Source: Adiantum capillus-veneris (lineage: Eukaryota > Streptophyta > Polypodiopsida > Polypodiales > Pteridaceae). From it: 64,000 nt of DNA. The stretch is from NCBI GenBank assembly GCA_014529385.2, contig CM043965.1, positions 18,677,412-18,741,411 on the forward strand, written 5' to 3'. The notes beneath the pieces were generated by a model. That model was not told where the DNA came from and ran no database searches. It saw only the letters and a program-made list of their open reading frames with translations. The translations under genes and the position numbers were made by a program. This document shows, one piece after another, positions 23,655 to 35,778 of this stretch (the stretch's first letter is position 1; each line of letters begins with the position of its first letter).

Positions 23655-23978
23655 TGATGGGAATGGGATCATGCTAGCTAAGGTGGATGAAAGGTAAACA
23701 TTCTGCACACAAGTGAGTGTGTGTTGGCTAGATTATCACTCAAGCGAATTAGGTTCCAAGATCAATTAACGTGGACTCATAAACATGGTCTTGAGTATTT
23801 GCTAAGCCATCACAAGCTCACCATAAACAAGGGAGATGTAATGCAAAATAGAGTTGTGTTTATTCATTCATAAAATGAGCTTTAAGTAGCTCTACAGATT
23901 GACTCCATTACATGCGGGATGATTCCCCCTCTTCCCTCCTTCTTCACTTAGACTTTAGGACAAAACCCACACTTTACA
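23655..23978 (-). mobile_element. 5' LTR (324 bp) of small copia-type gag-only element
   Basis: Direct repeat of 20777-21095, with TG and CA ends. The tRNA-Met primer site adjoins its left edge, so it is the 5' LTR of a minus-strand element. The whole element spans 20777-23978, about 3.2 kb. GTCAC at 23979 pairs with ATCAC at 20772. Confidence 0.9.
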
Positions 23979-24212
23979 GTCACTTTTGAGTGCATAGGTT
24001 TGTTTCATAGGTCGTATAGATCCACCCTGCTCAATTTGGATTGGTTTGGAGTCAAGTTGTGGCCATATGTAAAAAATGATGCTTTGTGCACCTTCAAGCC
24101 ATTTTCTAATTCCATTGGAATCTTTTGATGTTTTCCCAAGACCCCAACTAAGTAAATTGTTTATATACTTCACATGAAAGCCCCGTGTGAAGTAATAACA
24201 TTTCTTTGACAC

Positions 24213-25999
<1,787 letters not shown>

Positions 26000-26068
<69 letters not shown>
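26000..26068. repeat. (CT)n microsatellite
   Basis: About 34 CT units. It ends about 240 bases before the LINE ORF1 start. Confidence 0.95.
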
Positions 26069-26070
<2 letters not shown>

Positions 26071-26306
26071 CAACAAAAAATGCAGCCGCTTTTTGACCTA
26101 GTAGACAACAATTCACTCTTTTGATCATAACTTCTTCATACGATCTCCGATTTGGGTGATCTATAGCCTCAATCAAAGAGCATGAAGCCCTCTACACATC
26201 AATATAAAGACAAAAAATTTTAGAATGATGAAAGGCATTTCTGTAATAGAATTTTTGAAGTGAATTGGTTCAGGAAAATTGACTCTCATCTCTTATTTTA
26301 CATACA

Positions 26307-27077
26307 ATGTCTTCCGGCACTCGCAAGGGTTCTTCTTCTTCAACAAGGTCCACAACCATTGTGAAAAATGATCCAAAATCTCCTAAGTGTGGAGATAACA
26401 ACACAACCACCAACCAACCAACGACATCAAAAACCATGATCATGGCATACTTGGTATCATTGCAAGAGACCGTAAACAAACAAGGCGAAGACTTACGAGC
26501 ACTTGCAATGGAGAATGGCACACTATGGGTACTTATGGTTGAGAACGAGAATCTCAAGAGGACACATGAGACACAGAAAACACGTATGATGCAACTTGAA
26601 GAAAAAGTCAAGAAATGTAAATGCTCTCTTGTGGACTTGAATGCTTTGAAGGAGCGGATGAGCAAAGTAGAGCATGACCATGTATTGAAGGAGGAGAAAT
26701 TTGACACCATGAGCCGGGATGTATGCGACATGAAAAATGTATGCACAAACAAGTCTTGGGCTGATGTATACGGTAGCAATGTGGTTTCCAATTCCTCACT
26801 CATGCAAGATGTGGTTCATACAAAGAATGTTGAGTATGTGGATGTGGAGGAGTTGAAGGAACGGGAGCGACGTTCCAAGAACATTGTTATTCGTGGAATT
26901 CTCAAAGAGAAGCTAGAGACACATCCTTCTCTTGCCATTGTTATCGAATATTTCTTCAAAACCCACTTTGGCATGTCCAGAGTTATGGTCTATGAAGTAG
27001 ATAGAGTGGGGAAGCAAGGAGCTCCTCGCTCGGGAGAACGGCCAATTGTATGCACCATGCCGGATGAGACCAAGTGA
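26307..27077 (+). CDS. LINE ORF1-like protein (coiled coil plus RRM-like region)
   Basis: A 256-residue frame starts at ATG 26307. The N-terminus is Ser/Thr-rich. Residues of about 50-140 are highly charged with heptad-like spacing (LEEKVKKCKCSLVDL, LKERMSKVEHDHVLKEEKF), typical of a coiled coil. The C-terminal part contains ERERRSKNIVIRGI, EYFFKTHFGMSRVMVYEVDR and SGERPIVCTM, which matches the RNA-binding region of L1-type ORF1 proteins. In L1 elements this protein binds the element RNA and coats it. The frame is intact, but it ends at a stop just before the RRM would finish. It is followed within about 60 bases by reverse transcriptase sequence, so part of ORF1 and all of the endonuclease are missing. 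Confidence 0.65.
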   Translation: MSSGTRKGSSSSTRSTTIVKNDPKSPKCGDNNTTTNQPTTSKTMIMAYLVSLQETVNKQGEDLRALAMENGTLWVLMVENENLKRTHETQKTRMMQLEEKVKKCKCSLVDLNALKERMSKVEHDHVLKEEKFDTMSRDVCDMKNVCTNKSWADVYGSNVVSNSSLMQDVVHTKNVEYVDVEELKERERRSKNIVIRGILKEKLETHPSLAIVIEYFFKTHFGMSRVMVYEVDRVGKQGAPRSGERPIVCTMPDETK

Positions 27078-27132
27078 AAGATTATCCTTGATAATAGTTG
27101 GACCTATTTGAGGGATATTCTCACTCCCATGC

Positions 27133-28985
27133 ATGCCCTCTTTTTTAACTGTTGAGGATGTATGCGGTGGGCTTGAAAAGCTGGCCACTCCCAAAGCGGG
27201 AGATCTTCAAGGTATCAAGCCAGAGATGATCAAATGGATGGGCGATTTTACCCATGAGTGGATGTGTGATATGTTCAACCTTTCACTTCAACATGGTATA
27301 CCTTATGATTGGAGTACTAATTGGGTTAAGCCTTTGCATAGAGGAGGGGATGTAAAGAATGTAAACAACTGCCGGACTATAATGATTGGGTCACTTATGG
27401 AAAAGTTGTTTGGGTGCATAATGGAGATGAAATTGAGTGATTGGGTTGAAGATAATGACAAGCGTGCAAAGGAACAAGAGGGTTTTTGTTGATGCCATAG
27501 CACCGTTGATCATCTTGTCACTCTTCCTGTTCTCATGGAGGAAAGTCGGTTGAAAGGAAAGCGATTGTATTGTTGTTTTGTGGACTTTAAGAAAGACTTT
27601 GATATGATTCCATGTAACAATTTGTGGAGAAGGATGGAAGAACTCGAAGTGCCAAGTGAGTTTATGCTTGCGGTTTCTCAAATCTATGAGAAGGTGATTT
27701 GTCAATTGTGCATGTGAAGAGAATTTTCAGAAATTTTTGTAAGCACTATTGGGGTTAAACAAGGATGTTCGTTGTCACCAACTCTCTTTGGTCTATGCAT
27801 CGATCAATTGGAAAAAATGGTACTTGACTTTATGCAAGAAGAAGGCATTGAAGAGGTCACTATTTGCAATGCGGTAATCATGCTTTTGTTGTGTGCAGAT
27901 GATGTAGTGCTTCTAGCACACACTTTAGAAGATGCACAAAAGATTATGGTTGTCCTTGAGAACTTTTGCTTGCGTAGTGGGCTGATTATCAATGAATCCA
28001 AAACAAAGGGTATGCTTGTGAAAACCAACCATAAGGAGAAGCATGCATTGTGTACAACAAGGAGACACTTGAAGTTGTTGAGAGCTTTAAGTACCTTGGC
28101 CTTGAGGTTCCATCATCACAAGTGGCATGAATGTGCTATGAGTTGTTTGGAAGCGAGAAAGAGAGCATATTGTGCATTTGAGAACATGTATAATGCGGGA
28201 AACATCGAGTGTTGGGTTCTCAAGAAGTATCTTTTTGATGCATTGGTGACACCGGTTCTTCTTTATGGAGTTGAAATGTGGGGCGGGAGCATCTCAAAGT
28301 CTACTTGGAAAGAGTTTGAGAATGTCCAAAAGCATTTTCTTACACACTTTCTCCAAGTGAAGACACAAACACCATATGTGCTCCTACTTCTTGAGTCGGG
28401 ATGTCTTCAAGTTGAGATTATGGGCATGGAAAGGGTTGTGGAGTACATGATAAAGATGCATCAAAGCCCCTCACATCGACGTCCTACAATTGCATGGGAA
28501 GCAAGCAAAAAAGGTTCAAAAGATGCATAAAAGCAAGATCTTGAGCACGGGATGGATGCAAGACATAAAGAAGTGGTTTGGGAGATGGGATGTATTACAC
28601 TTGCTACATGATGCTTCAATCGACTCCCAAGTGAATGAAGCTTTTCTACAACTCCAATGTATTACGGCTTGGGAGAAATCTGTTGGGTAACGCTTCACAC
28701 ATTACACCACCCATATTGCTCCCAACTACAAAACCATGTTCTTCGCTGAAAGAGGAAACCGTACTCACACTTACATGCTTGAGCCTATCCCCTTGTCGAC
28801 GATACGCACTATCGCAGCCATTCGGCTTAGCTCCCATTTCCTTCGATGCGAGATAGGGCGTTGGGGCAATCGAGAAGAGTCAAATCGACTGTGCACATTA
28901 TGCTCACTGCAAGTTTGAGAGTTTGAGTACCATCCACTACTAGAATGCTTAGCTTTTGCTCATATGATACGTCCAAACTTGCGTC
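27133..28985 (+). pseudogene. LINE reverse transcriptase and C-terminal zinc-binding region, decayed
   Basis: The frame at 27133-28530 encodes a non-LTR RT: LQHGIPYDWSTNWVKPLHRG, HSTVDHL, CCFVDFKKDFDMI, GVKQGCSLSPTLF and the active site LCADDVVLLA (the usual YADD reads CADD at 27892). TGA at 27490 sits where related elements have Arg (FCR-HSTVDHL), and TGA at 27715 is a second break. After an A-run near 28511 the frame shifts and continues as KSKILSTGWMQDIKKWFGRW. A TAA follows at 28688, then THYTTHIAPNYKTMFFAERG and a C-terminal CTLC...H...C zinc-binding motif near 28895-28955. The enzyme would copy element RNA at the target site. Typical plant LINE ORF2 starts with an apurinic-like endonuclease; none is present here. 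Confidence 0.8.
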
Positions 28986-29159
28986 TCTCACATTTTTAGC
29001 CATAACTTAGACCTGCACACTTTCCTCTCCAGCCAAAGTGTGCGCTCTCCATTGCGACTCTCATCACCACAATTTTGGAGCATCGAGAGTCACTCATCAA
29101 TCGTACACATACTACATCACATATAACTTTGGTCTCATAGGTCATTTTGACCTCCGAGG

Positions 29160-29206
29160 ATGATAATAAAATCTATCTATCTATCTCTCTCTCTCTCTCT
29201 CTCTCT
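29160..29206. repeat. LINE 3' tail: (ATCT)n passing into (CT)n
   Basis: GATAATAAAATCTATCTATC is followed by about ten CT units. This tetranucleotide tail directly after the LINE 3' untranslated region may be the element's own 3' end. Confidence 0.55.
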
Positions 29207-29735
29207 GTGGAAGTAGCATCTCAAGAGATAGTAGGAGGCAGTTGTCACCCCAATCCAGCACCCTTATGACATTGTCCTCGTCCATACAGAGCACCCCCTT
29301 TGCTACCTTCAAGTATTTGTGTACACCAAATGGGAGATGGCCACACAAAAAATTGCTAGCTTCAAGTAATTGCACAAATGAGATGGGAGATGGCCATGGC
29401 GAGGTGATGGGAAAACAAATCACGAAAATAGTGGGACCTAGCATCGGATGACCACCAGATTCAGCCGGATGGGGAGAGCAAAGACACGGTAGACCGGAGC
29501 CAAGGGTGACACTGCATGCAATGCAAGCTATGGTAAGGGCTAATTTACGACATGCACGAAGAACAGTGGCAAGAGAGTCTTGAATGACTGAGAGCTTCCA
29601 CAAACACTCAGCAGGTGAATCACCATAGCAATAAGCCCAAGCATGCAATCACGGCACTCAGTATGAGCAGCAGTACGTGAATTTCAAATTTGTAGTTGGG
29701 ATAATATTGAACCTATGTTGTTTTTGAGGACTAAT
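29207..29735. other. Unassigned DNA with one long minus-strand frame
   Basis: A minus-strand open frame covers 29181-29648 (about 155 codons), but it begins in the repeat-coded C-terminus and shows no domain I recognise. I do not call it a gene. Confidence 0.3.
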
Positions 29736-29739
29736 CTAG

Positions 29740-30133
<394 letters not shown>

Positions 30134-30136
<3 letters not shown>

Positions 30137-30323
30137 CATGATAATGGAGGAGAGAGAGAGGGTGTAGTGCCAAGGTGGGGCGCCCCTCTATGGGCACACA
30201 AGTCAAGGAGGGAGGGGTGGCAGCATTCAGAAAAAAAACGTTTTTTTCAATATATGTTTCTTGTATTATGCTCCTCCATGAGTGGGGTTGGTTCCCACGG
30301 CCATGGCTCCAAAAGCCGACCGT
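30134..30323 (-). mobile_element. 3' LTR fragment of Tat-like gypsy element
   Basis: Matches 42985-43172, sharing ATGATAATGGAGGAGAGAGA, AAGGAGGGAGGGGTGGC, TTCTTGTATTATGCTCC and CCACGGCCATGGCTCC. Similarity stops at about 30323, just left of the integrase tail, as expected for the inner edge of a 3' LTR in a minus-strand element. The left part of the LTR is lost or hidden in the GA tracts. Confidence 0.65.
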
Positions 30324-30381
30324 CTTTAGCCCTCCACTTCTGGCTAGATGCATTCATGCCTCTAGCTCTGCTTCTGATTCT

Positions 30382-30771
30382 CTAGCAGTGGAGTTGGAGG
30401 GTTCGTCCTCCTCTGGAATATCTAGCATGAACTCCAATCAACCTTAAGAAGTACCTTTTGAGCCTCCATCCATTGACTATGGTCTTGTGAATTCGATTGT
30501 CTGCTTCCATCAATTTGTGGCTACCATTGGCGTATTGCCTTTTGACAATGAATGGCCCTTCCCATTTGGGATGAAACTTCGTATCTTTCCTAGTGTCAAA
30601 TCTATTATCGTATCTCAATACTAACATGCCTTTCTTCAGACCATTTTCCTTAAGCCCTTGATTGAATGTGAGTCGGCGTCGTTCTTCTTGCATTGCATAG
30701 TAGTTGATCGCATCTTCCCTGTCTAGAAGCCTTTCTAGATGCAAGGGGTGGTTGTAGAGATGGGCAATCAA
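30382..30771 (-). pseudogene. Gypsy integrase C-terminal domain (Tat-like element)
   Basis: A 129-codon minus-strand frame reads NYYAMQEERRRLTFNQGLKE, KKGMLVLRYDNRFDTRK and KFHPKWEGPFIVKRQYANG, ending in VNGWRLKRYF. The W-[ED]-GPF-I-V-K core is the 'GPF/GPY' module that ends integrases of many Ty3/gypsy elements. It is cut off from the catalytic core by stops and frameshifts between 30771 and 31141. Confidence 0.75.
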
Positions 30772-31140
30772 GTGCTGTATAGCTGACTAGCCATGACTCT
30801 TTAGCTGGCTATCTATACCTCAATGGGTAGAATGGCCTCCTTTCCATATACCAGATGGAAAGGAGTGAAACCTAGTGTTGTTTGGAATGTCATGCGGTAG
30901 GCCCAAAGAGCGGCTATGAGATGCTTATCCCAATTACTTGTGTGGTTATTCACCTACTTTGTGATGATCTAATAGATCATGCCATTTACCTTTTCCACTA
31001 GACCATTGCACTTTGGATAGTATGGAGTTCTGTGTGTGATGCCTAACTTTTTCATCAGTTCTCCCACCAAGTCACCTCTAAGACTTGGCCCTCTACCAGA
31101 TATTATTTCCAGAGATGTGCCAAAGCAGCAAAATATGTGC

Positions 31141-31392
31141 TCAAATATGAACTTTGTTACCTCTTGGGCTGTTATGCTTTGTGGTGGTTGCTGCTTTCGC
31201 CCATCGGGTCATGTAGTCTACACCAACTAGAATGTATAGTTTACCTGATTGGGCCTTTGGTAAAGGACCAATTGTATATATTTCCCACTTCTCAAACGGG
31301 CCATATGAGATGATAGGAGTCTGTGGCTCATAGGTTAGTGTTCGATCACTGAATACTTGACAAGCTTTGCATGTTTTACACCAATGATGCAC
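31141..31392 (-). pseudogene. Gypsy integrase zinc-binding end and start of catalytic core
   Basis: Minus-strand frame with HHWCKTCKACQVFSDR, the last half of the HHCC zinc finger, followed by PFEKWEIYTIGPLPKAQSGK and YILVGVDYMTRWAKA, the start of the DDE core. The first catalytic Asp of 'W-x-I-D-x-x-G-P' is Tyr here, so the enzyme is inactive even without the frame breaks. The rest of the core is decayed. Confidence 0.75.
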
Positions 31393-31797
31393 ATCCGTAT
31401 TCAGACTAGGTCAAGAGAATCTTGCCTGTAGAATCTTCCTACTAGTAATATCTAGAGCAAAGTGGTCACCACAAACACCATCATGACAACTTAAGATCCC
31501 CTCCGTGATTCCACTAGAGATTGACACTCCCTTGAGAATCTAGTCTTTGCCCTTGCAGTATAAGTTATTGTTTATAAGGCGATATCTAGTTGCCTTTCGG
31601 ACAAGTCATTGTTTCTGGCCCTTGGTATACACTTCATGACATTCTCCTGTATCTAAGAAGCTAATGATATCAGGCATAACATCGCTACCCTGAAAGAGGG
31701 ACAACTTCAATTTGATTGCTCCTATGGGAACATCTTGTATTCTTTCCTTGGCTAGAGCATCTGCTGCTTGATTTTCTTCCCTAGAGACATGAAATAA

Positions 31798-32082
31798 CTA
31801 CTCCGCTTCAAACTTTCTTAAAAGATCCTTAACTTGGCATAATCGGCCAAGTGAAACTTGATTTTTACAAACCCAAGTGCCATTTATCTGCTTAATCAAG
31901 AGCATGGTATCGCCAAACACATTTAGGAGCTGAACCCCTTTCAAAACACATTGTCCTAATCCAAGAATTAGGGACGTGTACTCTGCTTTGTTTTTGGAGT
32001 GGGAGTGTAGTAACTGCCCAATAGAGGAGACCTTTTCCTTTTGCTCATTGAAAATGACTATCCCAATTGTAGCCTGGTTCAC
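31798..32082 (-). pseudogene. Second (archaeal-like) RNase H domain of Tat-lineage element
   Basis: A 94-codon minus-strand frame reads ATIGIVIFNEQKEKVSSIGQ, SKNKAEYTSLILGLGQC and LLNVFGDTMLLIKQINGTW. This is an RVT_3-type RNase H with the AEY and GDT motifs. It lies between the RT-linked RNase H (end at 32127-32327) and the integrase. An extra RNase H in that place is characteristic of Tat-lineage Ty3/gypsy elements. Confidence 0.7.
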
Positions 32083-32126
32083 TGTTCTTTTGTTAGCTGC
32101 ATCAAAGAAAGGAGAGTGAGCTCCTT

Positions 32127-33112
32127 CTAGCTTTTAAGAACTTCCACCACTGGTGTCACTCCTTTGCCTCCTGTGTTGACCTTTAGCTTCTTCTCATAGT
32201 GACAATGAGTAAGAATAGCTGGTAGACTAGCTCTGGTGTATTTTTCCACTGGCATAGTGTAATCGAACTCTTGTAATCTAACAAGCCACTTAGAGATTCT
32301 AGACGAGACATCCATGTGTTGCATCACTATACGAAAAGACTTGTTCCATTGTATGAATCACAAAGGGTCTAGGCAATAGATACGAGCGGAACTTTGTAGT
32401 GGCAAACATCAATGAGAGAACCATGTGATTATTGTGGTGAATCCTTTTTCTTATGGGGTCATGACACGACTAGAGAAGTAGATAGGACACATGAAAGAGG
32501 TTTGGGGGTCCTTCTGCATTAGTACGGCTCCAAGTGTATCACTCCCTACACTAGGGTTAACATAAAATGGCTCATCTCATCTAGGGGGTGCAATGGTGGG
32601 AAGTGAAGCTAGGATTTTTTTCACTTTGCTAAACTGTTGCGCATTTTCCTCATTCCATAGGAAGACATCTCTTTGGGTGACTTGTTGTAAAGGGAGAACC
32701 ACTTGAGAGAGCAAGTGAATGAACTTGCTCAAATACCTTACCTTCTGAAGGAAAGAGACCAATTGATTAGTTGTGGTGGGTGATGACAAAGACACTAAAG
32801 CTTGAAACTTGCTTGGGTCAACCTTAATTCCTTTTGCTGAAATTACATGGCGGAGAAGATTGACCTTGCTTTGAGCAATGTGACACTTATCTACATGAAG
32901 CTAGCTACCTAAGGTTTGCAGCCTCGCTAGGCCATCATAGACCTTGCTCAAATGGAGGGAGAGAGAATTATAGATGCAAACATTATCTATGAAAACCTGT
33001 AATGACTTACCAAAGTATGGCTGGTAGACAAAAGTACCATAGTGTTGGAATGTGTCCAGAGCATTGGTGAGGCCAAAAGGCATCACTCTATAAGAAAAAC
33101 ATCCCTATGGTG
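32127..33112 (-). pseudogene. Gypsy reverse transcriptase palm/thumb and RNase H, decayed
   Basis: Several minus-strand pieces in order. VMPFGLTNALDTFQHY and SLQVFIDNVCIY are the RT palm; the catalytic F-I-D-D has become FIDN. VSFLQKVRYLSKFIHLLSQV with DVFLWNEENAQQFSKVKK is the RT thumb and start of RNase H. RISKWLVRLQEFDYTMPVEK is the end of RNase H. Stops and frameshifts separate the pieces. The domains together would copy the element RNA and degrade the template. Confidence 0.75.
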
Positions 33113-34620
33113 CTATGAAGATTGTCTTTTTTTGTTCTTCTTCTGCAATGCTAATCTGGAAGTAGCATGAGTAGCCATCACATACTGTGTAGCCTCTTGG
33201 CCTGCTACCTCATTGAGAATTTCATCTTGGAATGGGAGGAGAAAATGATCCCTTTTTGTTGCTGCATTGAGAGGTTTGTAGTCTACATAAACCCTCCACT
33301 TACCATTCTTATTTGGCGTGACCACCACTAGAGAGACCCACTCTGAGTCTTTGACGGGGTAGATGAAACCTGCATGTAGCAAATTCCTTACATCTTTGAG
33401 CAATGCCTCTTGCTGAATTATTCCAAGACTTCTGAGCTTTTGCACTACATGCTTACTTCCTTTCTTGAGTCTTATGCACTGCTGCACCATTGTGATGCTT
33501 GTGATCTTGTCATAACCATCAATGAAAAGTGTGGTGAAGTTACCTAGCATAGAGATGTATTCTTCTCTCTCTTCACTAGCTAACTTACTAGAAAGCATCC
33601 AATGTAACTTACTTGTATCCACCAAGGGTTGCGTACCTGATGGTCCCTCTTGGTTCTCTGGTGGTGCTTCAGATTCTATCAATCCTTTTAGATCTCCGAG
33701 GATGACTCCCATCACTTCGATGCTACTGTCACTCTCCTCAATTGTTGTCATCTCTTCTCTCAAGGTGGTCGAAGAGTCACTAGTGAATTCATCTTCTGAT
33801 GCCTCCAAGCTCATGTTGTGTTGCTTTCCGATCATGTTGTGTTGCTTCCCAGTCTTCATGTCATAGAATATGTGCTTTCCCTTAGCATCCTCTATCTGGA
33901 TCATTCCGGTACTCCAATCCTGCTTTGCCTCCATAGCCATGAGCCATGGAATTCCGAGAATGATAGGGTGGCCCTCCCCTTTGTGTGGCATGATAAAAAT
34001 GTCTACCTCCACTTCTGTGTTGAATGCCTTCACTTTGATTGCATTCACAATGCCTACACATTTCACTTTGATGTTATTTGCCATTTTAGCTCGACAGGGT
34101 ACCAGCCTACTTACCTCTAGGCCTATATGGTGCATCATTTTTTCACTCATGATGCATATTTGTGCACCGCCATCTATGTAGATGTTTGAGATATGTTTCC
34201 TCTTGATGTGGGCATCCATGATGGGTAGAATGTCGTCTAGATTCCTGCAAGAGATAGCCCCAGCTATCCTTGGTCTTGACTTTCTATTACTTACCATCTT
34301 CTTCCATTGTCTCCTCGTCCTTGGTGCAAGAAGAAGTAACTGGGGACAGGTTATTTTCAAACCATGCATAAAAACATCTTGAACTAGGTCATATGGTTTA
34401 GCATATGCACCCAGCAAAAAATCCACGATGTTGATCTTCCGTCGAGGCTTAGACGCATGCTTGCTAGACTCTCCTTTTCCTTTCATCTTTTCCTCCCTTT
34501 GAGAGGCCTCTTCGTGCCTAGCACACTTCACTCCCATGGAATCCACTTCTTCTACTTTTCCTTTTTCTTCGTCCTTCTCTCTAACACACTCTTCTACCTT
34601 TGCCTTGGGGAGGTTATTTA
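33113..34620 (-). pseudogene. Gypsy protease and N-terminal reverse transcriptase (outer Tat-like element)
   Basis: A frame of about 477 codons (start 34546; coding-like sequence extends back to about 34620). It contains PRRKINIVDFLLGAYAKPYD, the aspartic protease motif NIYIDGGAQICIMS with IILGIPWLMAMEAK, then a linker, and the RT start GFIYPVKDSEWVSLVVVTPN, KNGKWRVYVDYKPLNAATKR and DHFLLPFQDEILNEV. Near 33190 the frame shifts; the next frame gives YTVCDGYSCYFQISIAEEE and then a TAG where related enzymes have Trp. At 34606 coding is cut by LTR sequence of the nested element, so gag lies on the far side at 39307-40104. Confidence 0.8.
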
Positions 34621-35088
34621 GCTACAAGACAAGAGACATGGCGCCCTTTAGAGAGAGGGGGGGGGGGTATTTGGGTCATGGGATATGATAGGAGAGAGAA
34701 AGGGGGGGTGGGGTATACTATTTTGGAAGATAGGGTAAGTTGCATGTGAGTTAGGGTGCATTATTGGTGAGTTAGAATGCATTATTGGTGAGAGGTGGGG
34801 TAGCTTGAGGGGAGAGAGAAAGGAGAAAGGACAAGGGGAAGAGAGAGGGGGTTGACCTTTTGAGTGGAGGAGAAGAAAAGGGACACACGGCGGGGCAACA
34901 GTGAAGAAAAAGGAGGCAAGGTGGGGATGGGCTGCCCCGCAGGCATGAGGTGGCCTATTTTACCTTTCTCATATATTTACATAATCATACTTTATTTTTT
35001 CTTACTTTTTCCAATGTCTTTTATCACTCCCTCCCTAAGAGGGGGTTTTCATGGGGTGGGGACGAGAGAAGAGGGGTATGGGAGCTAT
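34606..35088 (-). mobile_element. 3' LTR fragment (U3 part, about 480 bp) of nested gypsy element
   Basis: Nearly identical to 38825-39306, from GGTTATTTAGCTACAAGACA to GGGGTATGGGAGCT. The right copy is the outer part of the LTR starting at 37761, so this left copy is read as the truncated 3' LTR of the same nested element. Its left edge abuts protease-upstream coding of the outer element; its right edge abuts protease coding of the nested one. Confidence 0.65.
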
Positions 35089-35778
35089 GGAAGATTCGCT
35101 AGTGGTTTCATTTGCTGATGTTTCCAGATTCATTTGCTTCTGCTTGCCAATACTCATGTCGTAGTAGATTGTCTCCCCTTTCTTACCGGTCATGCGTAGA
35201 AGGCCAGTACCCCAGTCCTGTTTTGCCTTCATGGCCATCAACCATGGCCTTCCCAAAATTAGTGGATAGCCCTCCCCCTTAGTAGGCATTACAAAAACAT
35301 CTACCTCTACCTCAGTGTTGAAAGCTTTGATTTTCACGGCACTTACCACACCCACACACTTTACTTTTGCGTTGTTTGCCATCTTTGCCTTGCATGGAGA
35401 AGGCCTGTCAACCTCGAGCCCTAATCGAAGCATCATAGCTTCGCTCATTACACAGATTTGTGCACCTCCATCAATGTAGGTGTTTCCAACCCTCTTTCCT
35501 TTTATGTTTGCGTCGACAACTGGAAGGATGTCATCCATGTTGCATCCCGAAATTGCTCCGGCTACCTTTGTTTTGGAGCGTCTTGTACTTACCATTTTAG
35601 ACCATTGTCGCCTTACTTTTGGTGCAAGATGTAGCAGCTGTGGCCATGTAATCTTCGGTCCTTGCTCTGCCACATCCAATGTTAGATAATAGGGCTTAGA
35701 ACTTTCCCCTAGCTGGAAGTCGGTGATGCCCAATTTCCGTCGTGGCCTGGATGGCCTCTTGCTAGTTTCTCCTCTCAT
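35089..35778 (-). pseudogene. Protease region of nested gypsy element, truncated
   Basis: Minus-strand frame starting at 35778 with RPSRPRRKLGITDFQLGESS, NTYIDGGAQICVMSEAMM and LILGRPWLMAMKAKQDWGTG. It parallels the outer element's protease residue for residue over long stretches. After about SANETTSE the frame runs into LTR sequence, and everything from RT onward is missing. A one-base deletion just upstream puts it out of frame with gag. Confidence 0.75.

Noticed and set aside
29181-29648. 155-codon minus-strand frame
   Set aside because: Its end is repeat-coded and no motif is recognisable; kept only as unassigned DNA.
33522-34382. Plus-strand frames antisense to the protease/RT region
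   Set aside because: Shadow frames of the minus-strand polyprotein.
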